NCBI RefSeq assembly: GCF_028550395.1 | Contig: NZ_JAQQKW010000009.1 | Span: forward strand, 1 to 64,000 | Length of the DNA: 64,000 bases | DNA from: Asticcacaulis currens | Lineage (GTDB): Bacteria > Pseudomonadota > Alphaproteobacteria > Caulobacterales > Caulobacteraceae | Direction: 5' to 3' | Shown here: positions 34,862 through 44,413 of the stretch, one piece after another | Position numbering within the stretch: the stretch's first letter is position 1 | Layout of the letters: every line of letters starts with the position of its first letter | Notes under the pieces: generated by a model | What the model saw: the letters and a program-made list of their open reading frames with translations, nothing else | What the model was told of the DNA's origin: nothing | Database searches by the model: none | Program-made: the position numbers and the translations under genes

Positions 34862-36496
34862 TTAACCGAGCGAACGCGCGGTGTTGATGACATTGATGCC
34901 GTTGAAACGGCTGGTGGAGGAGCCGTGCGACACCGCCGACACCTGACCCGGCTGCCCCTTGCCGTCGAAGAAGGAGCCGCCCAGACGATAGTCGCTTTCG
35001 TCGCAGACCGCTGAACAAGCGTTCCAGAATTCCGGCGTGCGGATCTGATAGGCCACGTCCTCGATCATCTGGGTGATCTTGCCGTTCTTGATCTCATAGA
35101 AGAGCTGTCCGCCGAACTGCGCATTGTAGCGCTGCTGGTCGATCGAGAAGGAGCCATCGCCCACAATGTAGATGCCGTTTTCGACGCCCTTGATCATGTC
35201 GGCGACGCTGAGCTTCTTTTTACCCGGCTCCAGCGAGATATTGGCCATACGCTGGAACTGCACCGACGACCACGAGTCGGCGTAGCAGCAGCCGTCTGAC
35301 TCCGTCTTGCCCAGAATATGGGCCTGATCGCGGATGGCCTGATAATCGACCAGCTTACCGTCGCGGATGATGTCCCACTTCTTCGTCTTGACGCCTTCGT
35401 CGTCGTAACCGACGAAGCCCAGTGAGCCGAACTGCGTCTTGTCGGCAACGATATTGACGTTTTCCGAGCCGTACTGGAACTTCGCTTCGCGCTTGTCCAG
35501 CGTGGCGAACGAAGTGCCGGCGTAATTGGCTTCGTAGCCCAGAACGCGGTCAAGCTCGGTCGGGTGCCCCACCGATTCGTGGATGGTCAGCCACAGGTGG
35601 CTGGGGTCGAGCACCAGATCGTACTTGCCCGGCTTGACCGAAGGGGCCTTCAGCTTTTCGCGCGCGTGTTTGGCGGCGGCGATGGCGTCTTCCTTCATAT
35701 CATAGCTGAGGCCATAGCCGGTGACGCCCGCCGGATCGGTGAACTTGTGTTTGGCTTCGCCATCCAGATATTCATAGCCCAGACCCATCGGTGCCGACAG
35801 GCCATCGCGCGTGCGGAACTTGCCCGATTGCTTGTCAATGGCGGTGACCGTCATCGGCACCCAAATGCGGTGCACGTCCTGATCAATGTAGGAGCCGTCG
35901 GTCGAGGCAAAATACTTCTGCTCGTTGACGAGGAACATCATCGAATTGACATAGTCGGCCCCGGCCTTCAGCGCGGCGGTATTGACGTCGATCAGGCGGT
36001 CGGCCTTTTCCTTGATCGGCACGTCCATGCTGTTTTTCTTGATCGGCGTCTTCCACGACACCTCACCAACGCCCTTGACGGGGGCCAGCTTGACCGGAAC
36101 GGTCTGGATCTTTGCATTGGCCTTGGCGATGGCGACGGCCTGTTTGGCGGCCTTCGCCACGGCGTCGGTGGTCAGGTCGTTGGTCGCCGCAAAGCCCCAG
36201 GCGCCGTCGGCGATGACGCGGATACCGGCACCCAGCGACTCGGTATTGACCACGTTCTCGACGCGGTCTTCGCGCGTGATGACGAACTGACGCAGATAGC
36301 GCCCGACGCGCACGTCGCAATAGCTGGCGCCGGAGGCCGTCGCGGCGTTCAGCCCGGCATCGGCCAGAGTCTTCTTCACCTTGACGTCGATCGTCTCCTG
36401 AAGCGCTTCGGCGGCGACGGCCCGCCCGTAAAGCGACGGCACGAGCAGGGTGCCCGCCGTCAGGCCGGTCATGGCCAGAAAGTCGCGTCTGTGCAC
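34862..36496 (-). CDS. tldD: TldD-family metalloprotease with Tat-like signal
   Basis: A 544-residue TldD protease, the catalytic half of the TldD/TldE heterodimer. The zinc motif HESVGH is at residues 306-311 (LTIHESVGHPTEL). The N-terminus is a Tat-like export signal (HRRDFLAMTGLTAGTLLVPS), which a cytosolic TldD would not have. The rest shows the family, with YVGYDDEGVKTKKWD and DQQRYNAQFGGQLFYEI. It is the first gene of the operon, with a 213-bp leader region to the cyclophilin gene. Confidence 0.92.
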   Translation of the reverse strand: MHRRDFLAMTGLTAGTLLVPSLYGRAVAAEALQETIDVKVKKTLADAGLNAATASGASYCDVRVGRYLRQFVITREDRVENVVNTESLGAGIRVIADGAWGFAATNDLTTDAVAKAAKQAVAIAKANAKIQTVPVKLAPVKGVGEVSWKTPIKKNSMDVPIKEKADRLIDVNTAALKAGADYVNSMMFLVNEQKYFASTDGSYIDQDVHRIWVPMTVTAIDKQSGKFRTRDGLSAPMGLGYEYLDGEAKHKFTDPAGVTGYGLSYDMKEDAIAAAKHAREKLKAPSVKPGKYDLVLDPSHLWLTIHESVGHPTELDRVLGYEANYAGTSFATLDKREAKFQYGSENVNIVADKTQFGSLGFVGYDDEGVKTKKWDIIRDGKLVDYQAIRDQAHILGKTESDGCCYADSWSSVQFQRMANISLEPGKKKLSVADMIKGVENGIYIVGDGSFSIDQQRYNAQFGGQLFYEIKNGKITQMIEDVAYQIRTPEFWNACSAVCDESDYRLGGSFFDGKGQPGQVSAVSHGSSTSRFNGINVINTARSLG

Positions 36497-36685
36497 GGCG
36501 TATCTCCTTAAAAGATGTCCGGAATGAAAGGATGCTCCGGAACGCCACGCATCGCGCCCGCCCCGTTACGGCTGAGACGATCACCCCGTCAAAAAAGCGT
36601 CAAGTTGCTTTTTGTTAATAAAGGCGGATTGGAGATATTTTATACAGATTTTTAGTCTTCATCCCCTTTGCGTAGAGGAAGGCTC

Positions 36686-36705
36686 AAAAAACGGCGAGGA
36701 CGCCG
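36686..36705 (-). terminator. Intrinsic terminator after the cyclophilin gene
   Basis: On the minus strand CGGCG-TCCT-CGCCG (36705 down to 36692) forms a hairpin of 5 bp with a 4-nt loop, followed by T6 and G. It starts a few bases after the cyclophilin stop. Confidence 0.7.
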
Positions 36706-36709
36706 CCGC

Positions 36710-37387
36710 CTAATTCAGCCGCTTAGCCGAGAGCACCTTCACCGGATTTTCGAGATTCTGCCCATCCCAGCCGCCCTCGATCTTCTTTTTGGTGATCTTG
36801 CCGTTGAGGATTTTCTTCACCACGTCCATGCCCGACACCACCTTGCCGAAGGCGGCATAGCCCTGATTGTCGCCTTCCGGATCACGCCCGGCGTCCATAT
36901 AGGTCATGTCGCCGACGGAGATGGTGAACTGATTGCTGGCCGTGCCCACCGCATAGCGCGCCGTGGACAGCGTACCGTCGGTGTGAGACAGGCCGGTCTG
37001 CGAGGTCGGTTCGTGCGGGATCGGCTGATAGCGATGCCCCGCCGCCTCGACCTGAATGAAGCCGCCCTTGCCCGACTTCATGGCGCGCCAGAACTGGGCG
37101 TCGGTCATCTTGCCGGAATCGACATATTGCAAAAAGTTGGCGGTCGAAATGGGCGCGTGCTTACCATCGAGCTCCACCACAATATCGCCCTTGGTCGTCT
37201 GGATCAGTACGCGCACGCTGTCCGGTGGCACAGGCAGGTCACGATAGAGCGGCTTGGGCTTGGCAGGCACGGGCCTGGCAGCCTCGGCGTTTTCAGCCGG
37301 TTTCTGTTGGGAGGGAAAACAGCCTTGCAGGAGCGTCGCCCCCATTAGTGCCGCCATACCGATCATCCATTGCCGCCGCTGCGTCAT
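36710..37387 (-). CDS. Periplasmic cyclophilin-type peptidyl-prolyl isomerase, lipoprotein
   Basis: A 225-residue protein starting at the ATG at 37387; an earlier in-frame ATG at 37456 leads into basic, non-signal sequence. The N-terminus ends at lipobox LLQGC (Cys23). The cyclophilin domain (~50-225) has VRVLIQTTKGDIVVELD, the APISTANFLQYVD segment, GGFIQ, and YAAFGKVVSGMDVV. It should catalyse proline cis-trans isomerisation in periplasmic proteins. It is divergent from the next gene. Confidence 0.9.
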   Translation of the reverse strand: MTQRRQWMIGMAALMGATLLQGCFPSQQKPAENAEAARPVPAKPKPLYRDLPVPPDSVRVLIQTTKGDIVVELDGKHAPISTANFLQYVDSGKMTDAQFWRAMKSGKGGFIQVEAAGHRYQPIPHEPTSQTGLSHTDGTLSTARYAVGTASNQFTISVGDMTYMDAGRDPEGDNQGYAAFGKVVSGMDVVKKILNGKITKKKIEGGWDGQNLENPVKVLSAKRLN

Positions 37388-37470
37388 ACTGTGCTCCCTG
37401 TATGGCGGTAAAACTATCGGAAAGCGGGCGGGCTTGGCAACCGGGTTCACCCTCACGATTCCGCTTTACG

Positions 37471-37499
37471 TTCAGGCAATCAGTGGTAACGCTTATACT
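37471..37499 (+). promoter_or_regulatory. Candidate promoter for the 37518 membrane-protein gene
   Basis: TTCAGG (37471-37476), 17 bp, TATACT (37494-37499). The -10 matches five of six consensus bases, the -35 only three. The start codon is 18 bp downstream with AGAGGAG before it, giving a very short leader. Confidence 0.4.
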
Positions 37500-37517
37500 A
37501 ACAAAGAGGAGCGCGCC

Positions 37518-38192
37518 ATGATCCAGGGCCCAAGGCTCGATAACCTGCTACCGCCCCTGACGGCGGAGGATGTCGCCGGGATGGATGACGAGCTGACGCG
37601 GCTGCGACGGCTGATGGAACGTGGAGAATCGGCCGGGCTGGCGGGGGGACCGATCCTGCTGTGGTGGGGCAGTGTGCTGGGGATCGGCCATCTGTGCCTG
37701 AGTCTGGCCTATGCCGGACTTCTGCCGGCCCTGCCCTATGGCCTCTTTTATTTTACCGCAGGACTGATCGGCACAGTGGTCATCGCCCTGCGCGTGCGCA
37801 AACACAGCCTGTTGTCCAACTGGCGAACCGAGGCGGTCTCAGCGGCATGGCTGTTCGCCGCCGCCGGTATCTTCGTCTATTCGATCGGCAATGTCCTCGC
37901 CAACAGCTACAATCCTGTGTCAAACATGGCCTTTCTGGCGATCGTGTTTGCCCTGATCAGCGCCGTGACCGGAGCGGCGTGCCGCCGCGACTGGATGATT
38001 GTGCCCTCGGTTGGGTGGCTGGCTATGGCGGCCCTGAGCTTTATGTTTGGCGATAATGGCGCCTTGCGGACACTGGTTTTTGCCGTGGCCTCCGTGGTGC
38101 TGATGGTCGTGCCAGGCTGGGCCCTGACCGATCTGGCGCGTCAGGCCCGGCAGGTCAAACAGGCATTGGGCCTGCGGCTCACCGGCTCTTGA
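37518..38192 (+). CDS. Small multi-helix membrane protein, unknown
   Basis: A 224-residue protein with a ~45-residue charged N-terminal segment (LTRLRRLMERGESAGLAGG) and about six membrane helices, ending with a short basic tail (LARQARQVKQALGLR). A strong ribosome site (AAGAGGAG) precedes the ATG at 37518; in-frame codons further upstream lie in the divergent gene region. I do not recognise the family. It is first of a + strand group of small membrane and HTH genes. Confidence 0.75.
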   Translation: MIQGPRLDNLLPPLTAEDVAGMDDELTRLRRLMERGESAGLAGGPILLWWGSVLGIGHLCLSLAYAGLLPALPYGLFYFTAGLIGTVVIALRVRKHSLLSNWRTEAVSAAWLFAAAGIFVYSIGNVLANSYNPVSNMAFLAIVFALISAVTGAACRRDWMIVPSVGWLAMAALSFMFGDNGALRTLVFAVASVVLMVVPGWALTDLARQARQVKQALGLRLTGS

Positions 38193-38217
38193 CATTAATT
38201 CTGCTTTAAATTTATAT

Positions 38218-38242
38218 ACCCCCGGGATTAATTTTTCGGGGG
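38218..38242 (+). other. Hairpin before the 30-residue reading frame
   Basis: CCCCCG and CGGGGG flank a 12-nt loop that contains ATTTTT. It is not a standard terminator because the T run is in the loop. Its right arm may also contribute to the ribosome site of the small reading frame. Confidence 0.35.
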
Positions 38243-38251
38243 CATGTCGTT

Positions 38252-38344
38252 ATGTCTTCATTCAGATTGCTGATCGGCCTGATGCTGTGGTTGATTACGC
38301 AGGCCGGGGCGAAGCTGCAAACCGATATGGAGAGCTTCGTATGA
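38252..38344 (+). CDS. Candidate 30-residue leader protein coupled to DUF2975 gene
   Basis: A short frame beginning MSSFRLLIGLMLWLITQAG and ending 4 bp into the DUF2975 gene (ATGA at 38341-38344). It is hydrophobic in the first 20 residues, like a single membrane helix, and has a CGGGGG-type ribosome site 8-11 nt upstream. Translation coupled to the next start is plausible. It may be a real small membrane protein or a leader that only sets translation of the downstream gene. Confidence 0.4.
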   Translation: MSSFRLLIGLMLWLITQAGAKLQTDMESFV

Positions 38345-38829
38345 AGGCCCTTTTTCTTAAAATCATGATCGGCCTGCCGATGGGGATCATGGCTCTGCTG
38401 ATGATCGTTCAGTCGCCGAAACTGTGGGCGCATACCGGCCATCGGCCCGACGTTTTCGGTCTGGCGCTGTTGCAGGGCGGCTTACCACTGTTGCCATATG
38501 GCTTCTTCGCGATTGCCCTGTGGTTCGCCGCCGACACGATCGCCCGTTTTCGTCCGCATACACCGCGGGAGCCGGTCCTGTGCAAAGGGCTAGGCCGCAG
38601 CGGGGCGGGGTTGATGCTTGGCGGTCTGGCTATAGGTCTGAACGCCACACCTTGGGTATGGGGCGAGGTCTATAACAATACCGGTCGGCAGCCCGGCGTC
38701 ACGAATGACGTCCTGCTGACCCTGACTTTTGTGGCTCTGGGCCTCATCTTGCTTGGCCTAAGCCAGCGCATCCGCGCGCTTCAGACGGCGCGCGAGGCCC
38801 TGTCGGCGGAACTGGAGCAGTACGTCTGA
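38341..38829 (+). CDS. DUF2975-like membrane protein
   Basis: A 162-residue protein with four membrane helices, from the ATG at 38341. The pattern and the partner, a small Cro/CI-type HTH gene immediately after, are typical of DUF2975 proteins, which occur with YozG-like regulators. It ends 1 bp before the HTH start. Function in the family is unknown; a membrane-linked control of the HTH protein has been suggested by such pairing. Confidence 0.75.
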   Translation: MKALFLKIMIGLPMGIMALLMIVQSPKLWAHTGHRPDVFGLALLQGGLPLLPYGFFAIALWFAADTIARFRPHTPREPVLCKGLGRSGAGLMLGGLAIGLNATPWVWGEVYNNTGRQPGVTNDVLLTLTFVALGLILLGLSQRIRALQTAREALSAELEQYV

Positions 38830-38830
38830 T

Positions 38831-39067
38831 ATGCCGGTCAATGTAACGCTTGATGTGATGCTGGCCCGGCGCAAGATGCGCGCCAAGGATTTGGCCGCAC
38901 AGGTCGGCATCTCGGAAACCCAGATGTCGCTTCTGCGCACCGGAAAGGTGAAGGGGATGCGTTTCGATACCCTGTCGAAAATCTGCTTTTTGCTGGACTG
39001 TCAGCCCGCCGATATCATGGAATATCTTCCCGACCCAGCGGATCTGTCCCTTAAGGCCGGCGACTGA
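38831..39067 (+). CDS. Small Cro/CI-family HTH regulator
   Basis: A 78-residue protein consisting of a helix-turn-helix domain: RAKDLAAQVGISETQMSLLR then MRFDTLSKICFLLDCQPADI. This YozG/XRE type is commonly next to DUF2975. It is directly behind the membrane gene in one transcript and could regulate it. Confidence 0.85.
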   Translation: MPVNVTLDVMLARRKMRAKDLAAQVGISETQMSLLRTGKVKGMRFDTLSKICFLLDCQPADIMEYLPDPADLSLKAGD

Positions 39068-39127
39068 GCCCTGCCCCATTCCGGTCACGTCCGTGCGGCC
39101 TGTATAGGGGTGACAAGGAGCCTCACC

Positions 39128-40081
39128 ATGTTCAAACCCGTCCTGTTCGCTGTGCTGGTCCTGAGCGCGCCCATGGCCTTTGCACAGGAAACACTCCGCG
39201 AAGGTTCCACCGTCAGGGACGGCGAAGCGTGGGTCACCGACGTGGTGGTGACCGCGCGCCTGCCCGGTCCGGCCCTGTGGCGGGTGCGCAAGGGCGATAG
39301 TGAGGTCTATGTGCTGGGGGCCATGCCGGTGATGACCAAGCGTATTCCGTGGGATTCGAAGCGCGTCGAGCGCGTTATCGGCCTGTCGAATGTACTGCTC
39401 ACCGCGCCCGAAGCCAAAGGCGGGCTGATCGGCGGCGCGCGACTGCTGATGGATCGCCGCCTGCCGCTGGGCAAAACGCTGGATGAAGTCTTGCGGCCCG
39501 ATCTGTCGAAGCGCTTTTATGCGCTGGCCGACACCTACGGTCTGGACCGCCAAAAGTACAAAAAACTGTCGCCCATCTGGGCCGCAGCCACACTGCGCGA
39601 AGACGTCTATGACAAGGCGGGGATAGCCACGCGCGACCCGGAAAAGACGCTGCTTCGGTTTGCCAAGGCGCAGAAGCTGAAGACCAGACCGTCGGGCAGC
39701 TTCTCCGTGGCCAAGACTCTGGGGCGCATCGACGATTTCAGCGCGCAACAGGAGGCGTATTGCGTCGCCGCCACGCTGGATGAGATCGACTTTGCGGTCA
39801 AAAACGCCCGCGCCGCCACCAAGGCCTGGGCCATTGGCGACCTTAAGGCCGTGCAGCGTTTGTCACCGGATTCGGCGCTACTGGCCTGCCTCGAAGGCGC
39901 ACCGTCCACCAAGGCCATGCTGGGGCAGTCCGTCGAACAGACGGTTCGAGCGATCAACAAGGCGCTGGAAACACCGGGCAAGTCGATAATGGTTCTGCCC
40001 TTGTCGGCGCTGCTCACCCCCGGCGGAGCGTTGCAGCAACTGGAACAGCAGGGCGCGACCGTAACCACACCCGCGCTTTGA
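39128..40081 (+). CDS. TraB/GumN-family secreted protein
   Basis: A 317-residue protein with an N-terminal signal peptide ending AFAQE. The N-terminal motif LWRVRKGDSEVYVLGAMPVM is the TraB/GumN (erythromycin-esterase-like) signature. I chose the ATG at 39128 (AAGGAG 7 nt upstream). The C-terminal region ends with MVLPLSALLTPGGALQQL. The family is widespread in proteobacteria; the reaction is not established here. Confidence 0.82.
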   Translation: MFKPVLFAVLVLSAPMAFAQETLREGSTVRDGEAWVTDVVVTARLPGPALWRVRKGDSEVYVLGAMPVMTKRIPWDSKRVERVIGLSNVLLTAPEAKGGLIGGARLLMDRRLPLGKTLDEVLRPDLSKRFYALADTYGLDRQKYKKLSPIWAAATLREDVYDKAGIATRDPEKTLLRFAKAQKLKTRPSGSFSVAKTLGRIDDFSAQQEAYCVAATLDEIDFAVKNARAATKAWAIGDLKAVQRLSPDSALLACLEGAPSTKAMLGQSVEQTVRAINKALETPGKSIMVLPLSALLTPGGALQQLEQQGATVTTPAL

Positions 40082-40133
40082 CGTCATATGAATGTCATTG
40101 GACCCCGCGCATCCCACGCCCTAAACTGACCCC

Positions 40134-40961
40134 ATGAAGCTGCTACCCCTCCTCGCCGCCGCCCTGCTTATCGCCTCACCGGTTTCTGCCGAGACCCTGC
40201 GCCTGATGAGCTACAATATCCGCTACGCCAATCCGCAGGACGTGCCGCCCTGGCCGGAGCGCGGCCCGCGCATGGCGGCGCAGATCGCCTTTGTTCAGCC
40301 CGACGTGCTGGGCCTACAGGAGGCCCTGCTGCCGATGGTCGATGACCTGTCGCAGGCCCTTGAAGACTATGACCATTACGGGGTCGGTCGCGATGACGGC
40401 GCCAAGGCCGGCGAAAGCACAACCGTTTTCTGGCACCGCAGCCGCTTTGAAAAAGTCTCAGCCGTGACGCAGTGGTGCGGTCAGACGCCCGATACGCCAT
40501 CGAAGGACGCCGATGCCGCCCTGCCGCGCACCTTCACCCGTCTGATCCTCAAGGACAAACGCAGTGGTCAGGTCTTTGATGTGCGCAATGCCCATTTCGA
40601 CCATGTCGGTGTCAAGGCGCGCGAAAACTGTGCGGCGCAGATTCTGAGCCTGCCGACTGTGCCGGGCGCGCATCTGATCGTGCTGGGCGACTTTAACAGC
40701 GGCCTCACCAGCGCGCCCTATAAGCGCTTCACCGCCGACACCAGCCCGCTGAAAGATACCCGCGTCGCCAGCCTGCGCCGCTTCGGCCCGACGGGCACCT
40801 TCAACGACTTTGATATCCGTCAGACCGATGGCGACGCCATCGACCACATCTTTGTCGAACGCGCTCTGACTGTGACCCGTTTTGCCACCCTAACCGACAG
40901 CTTTTCGGGCAAGGTCATTTCCGACCACTTCCCCATCGTGGCCGATATCGAGCTGAAATAG
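40134..40961 (+). CDS. Secreted endonuclease/exonuclease/phosphatase-family protein
   Basis: A 275-residue protein with a signal peptide ending VSAE (residue ~19). It has the family motifs LRLMSYNIRY, LGLQEAL, LIVLGDFNS, IDHIFV and SDHFPIVADI, which carry the metal and catalytic residues (Asn in DFNS, Asp in GDFN, His in SDHFP). Substrate may be nucleic acid, phospholipid or phosphoinositide; the export signal argues against a DNA-repair role. Confidence 0.92.
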   Translation: MKLLPLLAAALLIASPVSAETLRLMSYNIRYANPQDVPPWPERGPRMAAQIAFVQPDVLGLQEALLPMVDDLSQALEDYDHYGVGRDDGAKAGESTTVFWHRSRFEKVSAVTQWCGQTPDTPSKDADAALPRTFTRLILKDKRSGQVFDVRNAHFDHVGVKARENCAAQILSLPTVPGAHLIVLGDFNSGLTSAPYKRFTADTSPLKDTRVASLRRFGPTGTFNDFDIRQTDGDAIDHIFVERALTVTRFATLTDSFSGKVISDHFPIVADIELK

Positions 40962-40970
40962 GTATAGGTA

Positions 40971-41085
40971 ACCACAGGTGACACAGATTTCACAGATGGG
41001 CGCTTCGCGCCTGTGAGGTGGCAACCGAAGCGCTTTCGGCCTAAGTCCCTTAATCTGCGCCGTCTGTGAAAACTGTGGTTTGACC
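40971..41085. repeat. Palindromic element of the CCAC(A/G)GAT family
   Basis: It begins AACCACAGGTGACACAGAT and ends CTGTGAAAACTGTGGTTT, so its ends are inverted repeats. The interior holds hairpins (GGGCGCTTCGCGCCTG). It resembles elements at 55241-55366 and 55446-55573. It is the region between the 40134 gene and the groESL promoter. Confidence 0.6.
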
Positions 41086-41142
41086 CACTCATTTCACCTC
41101 AAGCCCGGCGAAAAAATTTCACACGAATTCGCTGCGGCACTT

Positions 41143-41169
41143 CTTGACTCTCTCCGGTACCGACCCTAA
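41143..41169 (+). promoter_or_regulatory. Sigma-32-type heat-shock promoter of groESL
   Basis: CTTG (41143-41146), 17 bp, CCCTAA (41164-41169). This fits the alphaproteobacterial RpoH consensus of CTTG plus a C-rich -10. It lies 13 bp before the CIRCE element. Confidence 0.75.
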
Positions 41170-41181
41170 CTCAGGGGCGCG

Positions 41182-41208
41182 TTAGCACTCGGACATACTG
41201 AGTGCTAA
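41182..41208 (+). promoter_or_regulatory. CIRCE operator (HrcA site)
   Basis: TTAGCACTC, 9 bp, GAGTGCTAA: a perfect CIRCE element. HrcA binding here would repress groESL at normal temperature. It is 30 bp before the groES ATG. Confidence 0.97.
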
Positions 41209-41238
41209 CATTCATCTGAATAACATCGGAGACATCAT

Positions 41239-41529
41239 ATGAGCTTTCGTCCGCTGGGCGACCGCGTTCTCGTGAAGCGCGTTGAAGAAGAAGCCAAGAC
41301 CAAGGGCGGGATCATCATCCCTGATACGGCCAAGGAAAAGCCGCAAGAAGGCGAAGTCGTCGCTGTCGGGCCGGGCGCCCGCAACGAAAAGGGCGAGCAA
41401 GTCGCTCTGGACGTGAAGGTCGGCGACCGCGTGCTGTTTGGCAAGTGGGGCGGCACCGAGGTCAAGCTGAACGGCGAAGACCTGCTGATCCTCAAAGAAT
41501 CCGACATCCTGGGTGTGGTTGAGCGTTAA
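41239..41529 (+). CDS. groS: Co-chaperonin GroES
   Basis: A 96-residue GroES with [16 protein letters not shown], the mobile loop [20 protein letters not shown] and C-terminal [10 protein letters not shown]. It forms the heptameric lid of GroEL. It is the first gene of the groESL operon under CIRCE and sigma-32 control. Confidence 0.98.
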   Translation: MSFRPLGDRVLVKRVEEEAKTKGGIIIPDTAKEKPQEGEVVAVGPGARNEKGEQVALDVKVGDRVLFGKWGGTEVKLNGEDLLILKESDILGVVER

Positions 41530-41557
41530 TCCGCTCTGTCCCTCCCTATCCCGATAA

Positions 41558-43225
<1,668 letters not shown>

Positions 43226-43232
43226 TTTGGGT

Positions 43233-43261
43233 CACGTCCCGATCCTGCGGATCGGGACGTG
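43233..43261 (+). terminator. Hairpin after groEL
   Basis: CACGTCCCGATCC-TGC-GGATCGGGACGTG is a perfect 13-bp stem with a 3-nt loop, 8 bp after the groEL stop. It has no T run, so it may protect the 3' end or act with the next hairpin. Confidence 0.7.
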
Positions 43262-43329
43262 GACAAAGGTCCATAGCGAGAAAATTTTTCTCGAAGCGGT
43301 TCTTCGAAAAATTTTCGAGTCTTATGTGG

Positions 43330-43360
43330 AAAGAGCGGGTCGTGAGACCCGCTCTTTTTT
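43330..43360 (+). terminator. Intrinsic terminator after groESL
   Basis: AAAGAGCGGGTC-GTGA-GACCCGCTCTTT, a 12-bp stem with a 4-nt loop, then TTT. It ends at the stop codon of the convergent DUF3916-like gene and may serve both directions (A run on the other side). Confidence 0.88.
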
Positions 43361-43907
43361 ACATCACTTCGCTGTAAATCCAGACCTGTTGACGATTTTC
43401 ATACGGCGGATCAAAGTCATCGTCGCGCCAGTAGGTGCTGTAGCCTTGCTCCCTAAAGCCTGCTTTTACTTTCAGACCGTAAGACTTCATCAGACTGCGC
43501 GAGGTCGGTATGGGCACCCATAGATCATTCACATCCGAACGGATTGCGAAAGCCGCCCAATAATCCTGATCGAAAAACACATCGACGCTACTGCGAAACA
43601 GGTCTGGATAAGAGATTATGGCCGTTACCCGTGCATGACGGAGGTGTTCAGGTTTGCTGGATTGCATCTTTGCCGCTGCGCGCAGGATAAGCTCTATATA
43701 ACGACGCTGGGTATGCAGCGAGGATCGAGGCGGATTGATCAGCCCGCTCCAAACAGGCGTTTTCCAGTTATTAAATCCCCGTCCACGCGGTGTTGCCTCT
43801 GGCCATTCATCGGCAAGCGTTTGCGACCACACCTTCGTGTTTCGCATTATTGTCTTGGTTCGACGCTGACGGCGATACAGAAAGTCGGAAATGTATCGTT
43901 TGGTCAT
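43359..43907 (-). CDS. DUF3916-like protein
   Basis: A 182-residue protein. It is rich in aromatic and basic residues, and the segment RYIELILRAAAKMQSSKPEH, then VDVFFDQDYWAAFAIRSD with LWVPIP resembles the DUF3916 pattern known from Bacillus-type proteins. No signal peptide or membrane helix is seen. Function is unknown. It lies between the groESL terminator and a repeat-framed DUF559 gene. Confidence 0.6.
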   Translation of the reverse strand: MTKRYISDFLYRRQRRTKTIMRNTKVWSQTLADEWPEATPRGRGFNNWKTPVWSGLINPPRSSLHTQRRYIELILRAAAKMQSSKPEHLRHARVTAIISYPDLFRSSVDVFFDQDYWAAFAIRSDVNDLWVPIPTSRSLMKSYGLKVKAGFREQGYSTYWRDDDFDPPYENRQQVWIYSEVM

Positions 43908-43950
43908 AACCGTCTTCCACGTTCTACTATGTTGAAATACCTATCTTATA

Positions 43951-44018
43951 CCTCCCCAGCTCTGCTGGGGAGGGGGACCGCACGAGCCGCCGAAGGCGGT
44001 GAGATGAGGTGGTGGGGG
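43951..44018. repeat. Structured repeat, left copy framing the DUF559 gene
   Basis: It has two hairpins: CTCCCCAGC-TCT-GCTGGGGAG, and CCGC-CGAAG-GCGG, followed by GAGATGAGGTGGTGGGG. Read on the minus strand it aligns over its whole length with the copy at 44414-44475. It ends 4 bp from the DUF559 stop. Confidence 0.85.
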
Positions 44019-44021
44019 TTC

Positions 44022-44395
44022 TTATATCTTTGAAAAGCGCGCCGCTCGCTCCAAAGCCAGCAGCCTCACCCCATCCGCGACGCCGTCAGCATCCCGGCAC
44101 AAATCAGCGGCGGCCACGCGGCAAACCTCAAGGCCCTGCAAGTGTAACCACGCATCGCGCGCCGCGTCTTTTTCGCGCGGTCATCCAGACTGCGCAAGGT
44201 GCCGTCCACTTCCACAGCCAGCCGTGCCTTGAAGCTATAAAAATCAAGGATATACGGACCTATCGCAAACTGGCGCTTAAAGATGAGACCATCGGTGCGG
44301 TGATTCAAGTGTTCCCACAGCAACCATTCCGGAGTGGTCAGAGCCTTGCGCATCTGCCGCGCCGACGCAGTCTTGCGCTTAACGGCGTCGTTCAT
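44022..44395 (-). pseudogene. Frameshifted DUF559 (Vsr-like) endonuclease
   Basis: The gene starts at ATG 44395 (ribosome site GAGGGGG 6 nt upstream). It encodes the DUF559 pattern RKALTTPEWLLWEHL, then FKRQFAIGPYILDF and RLAVEVDG, which carry the Vsr-like catalytic acids. In the A5 run before AAG-ACG the frame changes: the continuous frame runs out of homology and stops at 44066. One base back gives ARDAWLHLQGLEVCRV and CRDADGVADGVRLL, the normal DUF559 C-terminus, ending at 44022. So either one A is missing or ribosomes slip at the A-run (AAA AAG). The gene is framed by inverted repeats. Confidence 0.8.
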
Positions 44396-44413
44396 TCTAT
44401 CCCCCTCAAGATA

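Noticed and set aside
33497-35014. 505-residue plus-strand frame opposite tldE and the end of tldD
   Set aside because: The minus strand carries the clear TldD/TldE pair, so this is a shadow.
41182-41208. CIRCE as a possible LexA or LacI operator
   Set aside because: Its 9-bp arms and 9-bp spacer match CIRCE exactly, and it lies in front of groESL.
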